From: Anthracocystis setariae
Taxonomy: Eukaryota > Basidiomycota > Ustilaginomycetes > Ustilaginales > Ustilaginaceae
Reading direction: 5' to 3'
DNA: 64,000 bases
Assembly (NCBI GenBank): GCA_928724745.1
Contig: CAKMXJ010000010.1
Span: 620,001 to 684,000 of the forward strand
Shown here: piece by piece, positions 50,146 through 59,336 of the stretch
How the letters are laid out: each line of letters begins with the position of its first letter
Numbering within the stretch: the stretch's first letter is position 1
Position numbers and translations under genes: made by a program
Notes under the pieces: generated by a model
Database searches by the model: none
What the model was told of the DNA's origin: nothing
Seen by the model: only the letters and a program-made list of their open reading frames with translations

Positions 50146-51486
50146 ATGGGTAAGCGGCTTTCCCAAGCTAAGCGCAACGCCCTAGCCAAAGCCACCGAGG
50201 CTAGGCGTAAGAAAAACTCCAACATCAGCGACGCCAATAACCACAGCACCGCCAGCGTCGCCAACGTCAACAACAATTCGACCAACGCCATCGCCGACGC
50301 CTCCCCTCCAGAGGGTCAAGCAGAGGCAATGGAGATCGACGACGACCCGCTCCCACCACCAACAAGCGAGGGCTCTACCTCTCCCAACACCTCACTCTCT
50401 GTCAACGACAACATGGCCATCGATGAAGCACAGGACGGCCGCGACAACGGCGAGCCACCTGCTCGACCAACATCCCCCACTACCGCTCCAGACACGTACC
50501 CTCAAGACGCTGGTAACGGCACCGTCACCGCCAACAACCAAAGCGGTGCTACGCCACCAACTACAGCCGCGCCCCGAGAGGGCGGCCACTCCCTACGTCT
50601 CCGCAGTCGACCTCTCCCTGCGTTGAGACCAGCCACCAACAATGGAGAGTTACCCGAGGAAGGGCCTCTCTTCCTGCACTCGGACGACTCCCTTATCGAC
50701 GGCGACTTCGAACCGGACCCCAACTACAGGCGTGACGACGCTAACGACGAGATGGAACGGATTATCCCTGCTCGCGGAGGCAACGTTCAAAATCCCTCCC
50801 GAGCAATCGAGCTCGTGGAGTCGTCTCACTCCCTTCCCCGTCAACGAATTGTAGGAGCCGCTGCTGCCGCCGTTGCAGCTTCAGAAGCCAATTCCAGGGC
50901 CGACGAAGTGCAACCCGCCGGCGGGACCAGAGAACACCCCCTGCCCGCACACCTAGCATGGTCGGGGCCACTTATCCCGGGGGTGCCTGTGTCAAAGCAA
51001 AAACGATTTGTCGTACCAGCAGGAGTGGTTCTCAACTCCCGGCGACACTTCTCCTCGCTGGACGAACACCCTCACCCCGGCCTGGTGATCATGGATCCCG
51101 GATGTCAAGAATGCAGACTCATCGGAGTGCACTGTTTGTTCGGCGCCGGGATCAATCCTCAAGGTAAGAAGCGCGACCCCGCTCGCGGGTCTTGTGATCA
51201 CTGCATGGTGATCTCAAAACCATGCCGAGGATTAGGATACGAGGGCAAAAGGACCCAGAAGATCGCCCTCGTCGATGGACTCCGGGGGAAACTTAGCGAG
51301 GCCAGGGACATCTGCATCGATACACTCGTTGCTTCAAGGACAGGGAAACCACCTCCGAAAAGGTGGGATCCCTCGTACTTCATCAAGATTATCGGCCAAG
51401 TAGAAGAGTTCGTTGACAAGCGCGAGGCCCCGGGGCCCCGAAACAGGTTTGCTCAAGCATCTGGCTCCGGTACTACGGGTCCTTAA
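50146..51486 (+). CDS. Extra gene of the copia element, zinc-cluster-like protein
   Basis: A 446-residue protein between Pol and the right LTR on the sense strand. I choose the ATG at 50146 (MGKRLSQAKRNALAKATEARRKK); the frame is open further up to 49828. The N-terminus is basic, then Asn/Ala/Pro/Thr-rich, low-complexity sequence. Near residues 320-360 is a cysteine pattern C-x2-C-x6-C, a 19-residue loop, C-x2-C-x6-C (CQECRLIGVHC and CDHCMVISKPC). This resembles the fungal Zn2Cys6 cluster but with a longer loop. Standard copia elements have no such gene. It might bind DNA or RNA, or be a captured host gene. No stop or frameshift is present. Confidence 0.7.
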   Translation: MGKRLSQAKRNALAKATEARRKKNSNISDANNHSTASVANVNNNSTNAIADASPPEGQAEAMEIDDDPLPPPTSEGSTSPNTSLSVNDNMAIDEAQDGRDNGEPPARPTSPTTAPDTYPQDAGNGTVTANNQSGATPPTTAAPREGGHSLRLRSRPLPALRPATNNGELPEEGPLFLHSDDSLIDGDFEPDPNYRRDDANDEMERIIPARGGNVQNPSRAIELVESSHSLPRQRIVGAAAAAVAASEANSRADEVQPAGGTREHPLPAHLAWSGPLIPGVPVSKQKRFVVPAGVVLNSRRHFSSLDEHPHPGLVIMDPGCQECRLIGVHCLFGAGINPQGKKRDPARGSCDHCMVISKPCRGLGYEGKRTQKIALVDGLRGKLSEARDICIDTLVASRTGKPPPKRWDPSYFIKIIGQVEEFVDKREAPGPRNRFAQASGSGTTGP

Positions 51487-51556
51487 GACCCGTCGTGAAT
51501 TCAATCATCTTGTAGCGAAATGAATTGCCATGTCTGATGTGTGTGAAGTGTTCGAC

Positions 51557-51564
51557 GCGGGGGA
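51557..51564 (+). promoter_or_regulatory. Polypurine tract of the copia element
   Basis: GCGGGGGA one base before the right LTR, similar to the tract of the nested element. Confidence 0.6.
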
Positions 51565-51565
51565 C

Positions 51566-52363
51566 TGTTGGAGCGCGAAGCTCCATATTCCGTCTCCCAC
51601 TTAGAATATTTCACCATCGGACCACAAAACCCGACGTCGGGTTTTGTAATCCGCATGCGGGTTCGCGCCCTCAGCCGGATTCGGACCACCACGACTTAAT
51701 CCACGAGAAACCACCCGAAATCTACACACACGCCCGAAACACACGATTCGCGACAGAAGATTCAGACATCATCTCCAAACCCGCGGTCGGGTCTTCTAAT
51801 TCCGGATGCGTCACCTAGGAGAACTCAGAAGTGCTCTGACCCGACCAAGGTACACGCTACACGAAAGCGAGAAACCCCCAAACGATCGAGCAAGGAGTTC
51901 ACGCTATGAACACTGTAGCATTCATCAAGGAACGCTCAGTATGAATGTTGGGAAGCGTCTTCCAGTAGACTCGACGTGTATATAAGTGATCCCTTGTCAC
52001 GACCCGTTAGTGCTCTTGGAATACATCGAATCTTTCCCCCATTTACTCTTACCATACCTTCTCTCCGACAACTCGTCGAGTAGTCATCAAAGTACTTATA
52101 GTATTTATCGTTCAAGCTTCCTACCTCTGCAAAGACGACGTGAGCGTACGAAACCCGACGTGGATCTTTGGAATAACAACAAAGATAACGTTCGGATATC
52201 CTAAGACTTCCGGGATTCTAACAAACCCGCAGTTCGTCAGAACCCGACGTCGGGATTGATCACCCGACGCCTACTTCCGTAAGTCACGCTCAAAAGCCAT
52301 AATTAACTACTTATTCTTGGCTTTGCCGTAAGGCCGTCATTTCTCATCTGTTATTATTTCACA
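51566..52363 (+). repeat. Right LTR of the copia element
   Basis: 798 bp, same ends and landmarks as the left LTR with two differences found by eye; followed by the ACCTC duplication. Confidence 0.95.
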
Positions 52364-52453
52364 ACCTCCTCCTCTCACTCTCGGCGTGTTCCAGCAACCA
52401 TTTTGACCATACAGCCGGCGGTCCGACAGCTTCCGGAGGCTCTCATCACAATC

Positions 52454-53632
52454 ATGCAGCTCAACGACACCAGCGACACATTCTTCGGGGACGTGGTTCA
52501 GACCGCACTGATCATCTCGGCATTGCAGCGCAGGGAGAGCACAAACCTGAAACCTGCCTCCTTTGCATCCATAGAGCGGGTTGTCGGCAATCGTCACTTT
52601 AGAGCAGATACTGGCTTCACGTTCATGCAGTTTCGAGCAATACACGAAGCGTTACTCCTTCCAGACCCAATTAGGACGCAAGATTACGATGTCATTGACA
52701 GCAAGACTGCGTTGTTCATGGTGTGTGCGTGGCTGCGTGGTCGGTCATTGAGGTCACTAGAAGGTCAATACGGTTGGTCATACTCTCGCACAAGCAGGGT
52801 TGTAAGAACCGTCATCGACTTGATCTACCGAAAGTGGGGCCATCTCCTCGATGTTCAGAGCAACAGACACCATCTCATCAATACCCGCAAACTGGAGCAC
52901 TACGCAGCAGCATTCGAGAGGAACTTTGGCCTGCCGAAGATATGGGGAGCTATCGATGGTACGGTCAGACCCATAGCAATGCCGATGATTCAACAAGAGC
53001 GTGTGTACAACGGCCACAAGCGTACACACGCTCTTAAGTATCAATTCATATCACTCCCAGACGGCCTTGTGTTCTGTTCTCGGCCCTTCGAAGGCAGGAG
53101 GCACGATGCCTACATTGTCAAAGCCACAGGTCTGCCGCAGTGGGCGAAGGATCATGCCAAGAACTCGAGTGGTGAGCAACTCTATCTGTACGGTGATCCT
53201 GCTTATGCTATCTCGCCTGCCATCCTCACCAAGTATCGCGGTAACAACGTCTCATCAATGGAACACTCATTCAACACCATCATGAATCGGTTTCGTGTGC
53301 AAGTCGAGTGGGCGATAGGACTCATTCCTGGTCAATGGCCGCGATTCAGCATCAAGAGGAGGCAAATGTCCGGGGCTTCAGCAATTGGACAGGACTGGCT
53401 CGTCGGTGTTCTATTGTACAATGCGAAGACATGTTTAGTCGGTAACCAGATCAGCAAGCGAAGAAGATGTAATCCGCCGTCGTTAGTAGAATACTTCTCA
53501 AGCTCACATGTATATAGGACATGGGTAGCGCCAAACCCTTCTCAGCCGCAGTCAGGAGTTAACGAAGTTGATCTTATCGACATGGACGACGAGGAGGTCA
53601 TCGAAGAAGATCAAGTAGACGAAGATCTTTGA
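52454..53632 (+). CDS. PIF/Harbinger transposase (DDE superfamily 4)
   Basis: A 392-residue protein from the first ATG in frame (52454, MQLNDTSDTFFGD); the frame is open back to the copia junction. A helical N-terminal part holds FRADTGFTFMQFRAIHEALL and GRSLRSLEGQYGWSYSRTSR. The DDE core includes IWGAIDGTVRPIA (first Asp near residue 167), KRTHALKYQF, LYGDPAYAISP (second Asp near 251) and FRVQVEWAIGLIPGQWPRF (Glu near 284), which is the HTH-DDE_Tnp_4 arrangement of Harbinger enzymes. All three catalytic residues are present and no stop interrupts the frame. The tail is acidic (DMDDEEVIEEDQVDEDL). Confidence 0.9.
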   Translation: MQLNDTSDTFFGDVVQTALIISALQRRESTNLKPASFASIERVVGNRHFRADTGFTFMQFRAIHEALLLPDPIRTQDYDVIDSKTALFMVCAWLRGRSLRSLEGQYGWSYSRTSRVVRTVIDLIYRKWGHLLDVQSNRHHLINTRKLEHYAAAFERNFGLPKIWGAIDGTVRPIAMPMIQQERVYNGHKRTHALKYQFISLPDGLVFCSRPFEGRRHDAYIVKATGLPQWAKDHAKNSSGEQLYLYGDPAYAISPAILTKYRGNNVSSMEHSFNTIMNRFRVQVEWAIGLIPGQWPRFSIKRRQMSGASAIGQDWLVGVLLYNAKTCLVGNQISKRRRCNPPSLVEYFSSSHVYRTWVAPNPSQPQSGVNEVDLIDMDDEEVIEEDQVDEDL

Positions 53633-53684
53633 TTCCCTATGCTATGTACATACTTCGCTTTGATAGACACGAGCAATGGAATGA

Positions 53685-55088
53685 TTACTGAAGAGATGCA
53701 TAGGCACCGTGACCCAAGCGTGCTTGCTTACGTTCTCGCTGTCCTCGACGTCGAGAAGGAGATCCATGACCTGACGTCGAGGATTGCGTGGCTGTTGATG
53801 CAACTGAAGATCCTCGGTAACGTCTGGCTTGTGGTGTTGTATCTGTGCTGCCGAGAAGGATGGGCTGTGGAATTGGCGGCGATTGTTGTGCGTTCGATGA
53901 TGACAAAGAAGATGCTGACTGTGTTGTCTGTTGCATCATGCTCATCATCATAGTGAGCATACCCTCCATCTTTCGATAGCCCTCCTTCAGTAATCCAATG
54001 TCCTCCTTTAGTTCTCGAGCGCTCTGATCGTAGTCCTCCTTAAGTTGGCCAATCTCCTCCTGCAATGCTCGCGAACTCTGGTCTTGTCGAGAGTAGTGTT
54101 GTGCCTTTGCCAATGCGGCTTGAGTCGTCGCCTCCGTCTGTGTCTTCAGCAACTCGAGTTGCTGACGCTTGTAGTCCTCGTCGAAGAGCCTGTGCTGTTC
54201 CGTCGATCTTGACAGAGAGTCGAGGGCAGCATGAGCAGCATTGTACGGGCGTTTACGCCGCTGCAGGAAGGGAGAATCCTCCAAGCCACCGTTTGCTTCG
54301 GAATCTGACGTTGAGCGCTGTGATGGTGACTGCGAAGGCGAGACATGTGGATGTACTCGCTGTCGACGAGTCTGCATCGAACGAGAAGCTGGATTGTCTC
54401 GAACCGTACTCACCATTTGAGCAAGCTCCTCGCGGTCATTCTCGGCAGCATTACGATCATCTCTTGATACGTGGTTTTGAGCCTGAGAAGGCGCTCGGAG
54501 GATGCCTTCACTCTCAATGTATTCATCGAGCAGTTCTTCTTGCTCGCTTGTGAACTCCAGTATGCCTGTGGCCCGAGTGTTGATCGATACTCGCTTGCGA
54601 CGAGCTTCAACGAGAGCCTCAAACTTCTTCTTGATCGCCCGAGAAGTTCTGTCTGGAAGTCCTCTCATCCTGGCAGCTTGATTGAAATCCTCAGTCGCAC
54701 GCATCCATGCTTCCTTGCGATCCTGGTTGGAGAAGCCAAGGTTTGGGTTATTTGCAAGAACAGCCGTCAGAACAAGCTCCACAGACGTTGCGTCCCAGTG
54801 CGGTGAACCACTTCCCTCAGACGGACGAGAACGAGGTCCAGCAGCAATTGAACGGTTTGAAGCTGTTGAATGAATTGCTTGTGACGACTGTACATGAGCA
54901 TCGAGAGATTGAGAGCTGACTATTGGACGAGCAGGAGTTGCGGGTGCCGAAGACAGAAGGTCATGTTGCGATTCATCGTCGGCGATGGAGTCAAGACCTT
55001 CTGAATACCGCAGCAAATGCGTGGCAAACTCTGAAGGGATGCCATTGAACATCAACGAGCCCAATTGGCTGTGCTGGCTGCTGTTCAT
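53685..55088 (-). CDS. Myb/SANT-like partner protein of the Harbinger element
   Basis: A 467-residue protein from the ATG at 55088 (MNSSQHSQLGSLMFNG). A trihelix Myb/SANT-like DNA-binding region lies at about residues 90-165 (WDATSVELVLTAVLANNP, DRTSRAIKKKFEALVEARRK). A Glu/Gln/Leu-rich coiled coil follows at about 295-385 (RQQLELLKTQTEA, LKEDIGLLKEGYRKMEG). The C-terminus is Ser/Gln-rich and ends with a basic stretch (SRRRGQRERKQARLG). In PIF/Harbinger transposons the second protein brings the transposase to the terminal repeats. It is convergent with the transposase, with 52 bases between stops. The frame is intact. Confidence 0.82.
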   Translation of the reverse strand: MNSSQHSQLGSLMFNGIPSEFATHLLRYSEGLDSIADDESQHDLLSSAPATPARPIVSSQSLDAHVQSSQAIHSTASNRSIAAGPRSRPSEGSGSPHWDATSVELVLTAVLANNPNLGFSNQDRKEAWMRATEDFNQAARMRGLPDRTSRAIKKKFEALVEARRKRVSINTRATGILEFTSEQEELLDEYIESEGILRAPSQAQNHVSRDDRNAAENDREELAQMVSTVRDNPASRSMQTRRQRVHPHVSPSQSPSQRSTSDSEANGGLEDSPFLQRRKRPYNAAHAALDSLSRSTEQHRLFDEDYKRQQLELLKTQTEATTQAALAKAQHYSRQDQSSRALQEEIGQLKEDYDQSARELKEDIGLLKEGYRKMEGMLTMMMSMMQQTTQSASSLSSSNAQQSPPIPQPILLGSTDTTPQARRYRGSSVASTATQSSTSGHGSPSRRRGQRERKQARLGHGAYASLQ

Positions 55089-55651
55089 CGTGAGGAATGC
55101 CAAGGATGGTTGTACAAGCTGGTTACGGCAAGGAAACGGACCGGGAGTGTGGAGAAATAAGGTCTCGGAGCCCGTGTAACCAAAACTTTAACGGCGATGA
55201 ACGGAGTGTGCCTGATCGTGAGCTCAAGTACTACCACCATCTCGATTCCTGCTCATCGGCAAATATCACACCCGATTTGCCGAAAATGGCTTACAAATCA
55301 TTTATATACGCGTCACGTGCTTATAAATTTGAAAATTGGACCGAGCGGATCGCGAGCTGAGTTAAAAGCTCAGTCGGATTGTCTCACCCTCTTCCGACAC
55401 AACCACCACCACCACCATCTCACCCGGTTCGTATTCAAGCTCAGACGAGTTGGGCTACACGGTTCTTGGACATCCGAAAACACTCTAATTGATCAAATTT
55501 TGGGGCGTCTCGCGCGGGTTGAGCGATTGGCTAACTCCGATGAGGAGCGCGTTTGGATTTTGAGGCAAGTAAAGTATAAAAAGGATAGGATAGTTTGGAT
55601 GGGGGGGGATGTATGTTTGCTCATTGCATACAAGCGGTGGCGGGGGATAGG
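55089..55651. other. Intergenic between Harbinger element and methyltransferase gene
   Basis: Holds the right end of the Harbinger element somewhere and the methyltransferase promoter. A perfect 8-base inverted repeat (CGGCAAAT..ATTTGCCG, ten-base loop) lies near 55256-55281, and a CACCAC run near 55401-55420. Confidence 0.45.
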
Positions 55652-56755
55652 ATGGCAACGTTTTCAAGGACGACTTTTGACGCTGCGGCGTATCTTGTGT
55701 TTCGACCTTCGTACCCAAGATGGGTGCACGATAAGATCTTGACGTATCACTTTGCGTCCAAGGCTGCAGGGGTAGGTTCTAGGTTGGCGATTGATGTTGG
55801 ATGTGGACCTGGAATTTCGACGGTTTCATTGCTGCCTCACTTTGATCATGTGATCGGGTTGGATCCATCTCCAAAGATGGTACAAGCTGCCATCACTCCC
55901 ACCACTCCGAACCTACCGGACAACTTGATTCCCAGACCATCGGATGGGACGAAAGGAAGACTGGGAGAGGTCGAATACAGACAGGGTTATTCCGAGGATT
56001 TGTCGTTCTTAGCGGATCATTCGGTGGATCTGGTGACGTCGGGACAGGCGGCGCATTGGTTTGACTATCCCAAGTTCTGGAAAGAGCTAACGCGAGTCGT
56101 TCGTCCAGGCGGTAGTGTTTGTCTCTACGGTTATCCCGATTTCTTCCTCCCAGACTTCCCCTCCACGCGAACTTTACTCAATCGATTCTCACTCAAGGAC
56201 GGTCACGCTCCAGGCTCCCCCCGTCTCCCCCCAACCAACACAACCGAGAAGATCGACTCAATCGGAGAATACTGGGAACAACCAGGTCGAGGCATCATGA
56301 ACCAAGGCCTCCAACCCATCCCCTTCCCCACCACCTACCCCACCCTCGCCTCGCATTGGGACCCAACCACCGCATTCAAACGCACCTTCTCCACCCACGG
56401 CCTCACCACCGATCAAATATGGTCAACTTGGCCCCCCCTCACCACCACCCCCCTCAACACCCCGGGTTTAACAGACCACGTCAAAGCTCAGTTCCAAGGC
56501 ACACAGCTCGACGCAACCATGGACAAACTTCTCAACTGGGACCAACTTGCAAGCTATCTGAGAACGTGGAGCGCAACCCACACATACCTTGATCAACACA
56601 AGCACGATAGAGAGCTCAATGGCGGCAAGGATGTGGTGGATAGGTTCTTGGAACGACTAAGGAGCGAAGTGACAAAGGCAAATGGCGGGAACGAGGTGGA
56701 GCAGTTGCATTTGCGTTGGCCAATGTGTTTTGTCATGATCAAGAAGAAGGCGTGA
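55652..56755 (+). CDS. SAM-dependent methyltransferase, CRG1/TMT1-like
   Basis: A 367-residue protein from the ATG at 55652 (MATFSRTTFDAAAYLVFRPS). The class I methyltransferase motif I, AIDVGCGPGISTVSLLP, is at residues 45-62, followed by IGLDPSPKMVQAA. Later blocks are GYSEDLSFLADHSVDLVTSGQAAHWF and VVRPGGSVCLYGYPD. The start FDAAAYLVFRPSYP and the AHWFDYPKFW block are typical of yeast TMT1/CRG1 enzymes, which methylate trans-aconitate or small toxic molecules; the substrate here is unknown. It is convergent with the dehydrogenase gene. Confidence 0.82.
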   Translation: MATFSRTTFDAAAYLVFRPSYPRWVHDKILTYHFASKAAGVGSRLAIDVGCGPGISTVSLLPHFDHVIGLDPSPKMVQAAITPTTPNLPDNLIPRPSDGTKGRLGEVEYRQGYSEDLSFLADHSVDLVTSGQAAHWFDYPKFWKELTRVVRPGGSVCLYGYPDFFLPDFPSTRTLLNRFSLKDGHAPGSPRLPPTNTTEKIDSIGEYWEQPGRGIMNQGLQPIPFPTTYPTLASHWDPTTAFKRTFSTHGLTTDQIWSTWPPLTTTPLNTPGLTDHVKAQFQGTQLDATMDKLLNWDQLASYLRTWSATHTYLDQHKHDRELNGGKDVVDRFLERLRSEVTKANGGNEVEQLHLRWPMCFVMIKKKA

Positions 56756-56850
56756 ATCGATTTCAGCAATCCATCAAATCGTCGAGTTCGCACGCATCCA
56801 TAGTCCAAGTGAGAGCGTTTACATTCAGGCAATATGACATTCGCATCGAA

Positions 56851-57837
56851 TCAGGGCATGGCGGGAGGAGGAGAATCCTCGCGCTTCGAACTGCGCAGAT
56901 CCAAAGTCGACCTTACGCGGATCTTGTGCGCCAGACCATGAGGAAGCACCCTCAACCAAGCAAGCCTACCGATCCATCCAGGTACATAGAGGCTTCCACC
57001 CTGTCCACTGAGCAGCTGCTCGACCATCTTTTGACCGACCAGCGAGGGCTCGATCATCTTGTTGCAGAACTGCTTCGTAAAGATCCTTTCGGTCATCGGC
57101 GTGCGGATCCAATACGGATGAACGATCGAACACAGCACGCCCCTCTTGCCATCCCTGACGTTCTGATAGAAGATCTCGAGTTCGATCTGCAGCGTCTCGT
57201 GCAGCGAGACCAGCGCGGCTTTGGTGCATCCGTAATCGGCGCCACCTGCAGGCATGGTGAACGAGCCAGCGCTGGCGGTGCACATGACATGCCCGTGGTT
57301 GGCACGGATCATGTGCGGGAGGAAAATCTTGAGCGTGTAGAAGTGCGAGGTGAGGTTGACGTCGATGGTGAGTTTGGTTTTCTTGGGTTCGAATTCGAGG
57401 ATGCTAGCGCCATCGTTGGCGACGCCCGCATTGTTGACCAGGATCGTGACGGCGCCAAGGTCGGTCTCGATGGACTTGGATGCGGCGAGGATGCTGTCGT
57501 AGTCGGTGAGGTCTACCTTGTAAAACTTGACCGTGTCGGACAGCATCGAGGGAGGAGGTGCGGCGATGTCGAGGATGGCAACTTTGACGCCTTTGGCAGA
57601 CAGTCGTTTGACAACTTCCATACCGATCCCGCCAGAACCGCCAGTGATGACCGCAACCTCGCGGCTCGGGTTGGACCACGCTTTGCGCGCAGCGATGCTT
57701 TTGCGGTACGCTAGAAATCTGCGAATGCCATAGAGAGCCAAGAGCGCAAGCGCAACATTGCCCGCCCGCGTGGTGGTGAGCTGGGTATAGTAGCCATTGA
57801 GGCGATCAGTGAGCGAACTGATGGTGAGGCTGCTCAT
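56851..57837 (-). CDS. Membrane-anchored short-chain dehydrogenase (17-beta-HSD11/RDH10-like)
   Basis: A 328-residue protein. A membrane segment is at residues 25-45 (NVALALLALYGIRRFLAYRK). The cofactor motif TGGSGGIGMEV is near 65, the structural VNNAGVAN near 135, and the catalytic Ser, Tyr and Lys are in TASAGSFTMPAGGADYGCTK near 187-205. The position after the anchor and the HPYWIRTPMTE block fit the SDR16C group that works on steroids, retinoids or lipids at the endoplasmic reticulum or lipid droplets. The exact substrate is inferred. The start is the first ATG at 57837. Confidence 0.85.
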   Translation of the reverse strand: MSSLTISSLTDRLNGYYTQLTTTRAGNVALALLALYGIRRFLAYRKSIAARKAWSNPSREVAVITGGSGGIGMEVVKRLSAKGVKVAILDIAAPPPSMLSDTVKFYKVDLTDYDSILAASKSIETDLGAVTILVNNAGVANDGASILEFEPKKTKLTIDVNLTSHFYTLKIFLPHMIRANHGHVMCTASAGSFTMPAGGADYGCTKAALVSLHETLQIELEIFYQNVRDGKRGVLCSIVHPYWIRTPMTERIFTKQFCNKMIEPSLVGQKMVEQLLSGQGGSLYVPGWIGRLAWLRVLPHGLAHKIRVRSTLDLRSSKREDSPPPAMP

Positions 57838-58830
57838 CTTGCTTCCGTTCTATGTCGGGCGTCTAGATGCAATGGCGATGAAGGTATGAGTATGAGACCG
57901 CTTTCAAAGTGGGCTGATCTATGTTTCTTGATGGGAGTATGTCGCGTAAGGTGATGGTGGTGCAGAGGCTGGTTGTTGTACGGGCATCGGGCGGGGTTGG
58001 ACGACCAAATAAAGCATAAAACTTAGGGTTGCACCTGAAACACAAGTTGACCTGCGTGAAAGGATGGATGGCTGTATGCAATTCAACCTCTTGTGGAGGC
58101 CATCGATACCGCCAAGCTGGCAGCCGCCGCTCGTCAGTCAGTGCTACGCTCAGCTTTGCCATGTTTCAGACGCTCCAAAGCAAAGCAAAGCAAAGCGTCA
58201 CCACTCGGTGGCATCCTTGGTTACCGCCGCCGTGCATTTTTTCCCCCGCAACTCGGGGTGTGTGGAGCCTCAATTGGCTTGTACATGAAGTATTCGGCAG
58301 TCCAGTACGACACAATACAGTCGACCAAGCGTCCAGAAAGAAAAAGTCGCGGGAAATGCTGTTGTGTTGCAGCTCAGTCTGTTTCGCCGAGTGGATTCGC
58401 CCACAAGCCTTTCGACGCTGCATACAGTACTGCACTTGGTATCGCAAGCTGCTGTGGAGTGCAAGTAGTTGCAGTCGGAGCCGCATGAATGGTAGGAGGG
58501 TAGGAGGGTAGGCGGCGGAATCGCAAAAGCAAGTCCAGCCCGGTGCTTGTGCTTCTGCTTGTGCTCTCTGCTGGCTGTGCAAACGACAATGATTGGGTCG
58601 GTTTATATAATTATAAGGAGGTGCCACTCTCACTCAACTAGACTGGCGGTTCCATCGGCTAACCCCACAATCATTCACGAGACCCTGGAAGAGGACCGTG
58701 CATCTTGTCGTCCTAATGCACGCCACAGTCAAGCAGAGCAACCAGCTGTGACAATCCTCGGCCGTTCCTTCAAACAGACTCTGAGATAGTAGAATAACAG
58801 AAGAACGCATGTCGGCCTCTCCGATTGACA

Positions 58831-58850
58831 GTACAGTACAGTACAGTGTG
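58831..58850. repeat. ACAGT pentamer repeat
   Basis: Four ACAGT units in tandem, about 500 bases before the transcription factor start. Confidence 0.8.
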
Positions 58851-58968
58851 TTGCTGAGCCGGAAGTAGGCCGAAGCATTCATTGCATTTCTTCGATTTCG
58901 TTGGCGGAGAGGCGCGACTTTTTCTTTTTCCCACGATTCAAAAATTGCGTGTCTCCGCTGCGCATTTC

Positions 58969-58996
58969 TCTCTCTCTCTCTCTCTCTCTCTCTGCG
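58969..58996. repeat. CT dinucleotide tract
   Basis: About 13 CT units in the leader of the transcription factor gene. Confidence 0.85.
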
Positions 58997-59336
58997 GTCA
59001 CCCTGCAATCCTTCTCCTTGACCACCACAGCAGCCTCACCGACCTTGCTCGAAGGTTCGCCCCGTCGTCTCCACTCAACTATCAACCACCACATTATTGT
59101 CGAAAGTTTTTCTGCACACCAACGCTCTGCATTCCGTGGCATTTCCTCCATCGGGGCCCATCCGATCCGACTCGATCCAGCGGTCACCTCCTCTCTCTTT
59201 GTCTGTCTGGTTCTGGTTCGAGCTGAGTCAATCTTCAAGCCTCAAGCCTCAAGCTCAAGCTCTGACCCAAGCATAATCCACCTTTGACGATATGCGAACC
59301 TGATCTGCGCTTCAGCTGGTGTGCGTTGCGTTGAAA

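Larger units (their letters stand above)
42792..52363 (+). mobile_element. Ty1/copia LTR retrotransposon, interrupted by a nested element
   Basis: A full-length element with 798-bp LTRs that begin TGTTGG and end TTCACA, flanked by the 5-bp duplication ACCTC. It encodes Gag-Pol in copia order (Gag, zinc knuckle, protease, integrase, reverse transcriptase, RNase H) and one extra gene before the right LTR. Without the nested insertion its length would be about 7.9 kb. The LTRs differ at only two positions that I found (43221/51995 and 43300/52074), so insertion was recent. It is now disabled by the nested insertion at 45877 and by a stop codon at 48114. Confidence 0.95.
52364..55103. mobile_element. 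PIF/Harbinger DNA transposon, coding part (ends not located)
   Basis: Two convergent genes, a DDE transposase and a Myb/SANT-like partner, are the standard content of PIF/Harbinger elements. The copia element sits directly before the transposase, so the left end of this transposon must be left of 42792. I could not find the terminal inverted repeats or the 3-bp target duplication, so the limits given are only those of the coding part. Confidence 0.8.
57838..59336. other. Intergenic, divergent promoter region
   Basis: About 1.5 kb between the dehydrogenase and the transcription factor, which diverge. It contains an AGCAAA-like repeat near 58175-58197, a CAGTA repeat near 58831-58850 and a CT run near 58969-58996. 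Open frames on both strands show no domain. Confidence 0.45.

Noticed and set aside
42470..55290. Candidate inverted repeats for the Harbinger ends (CATTTTCGG near 42475 and CCGAAAATGG near 55275)
   Set aside because: Only nine bases match well, the rest is imperfect, and no 3-bp target duplication could be placed.
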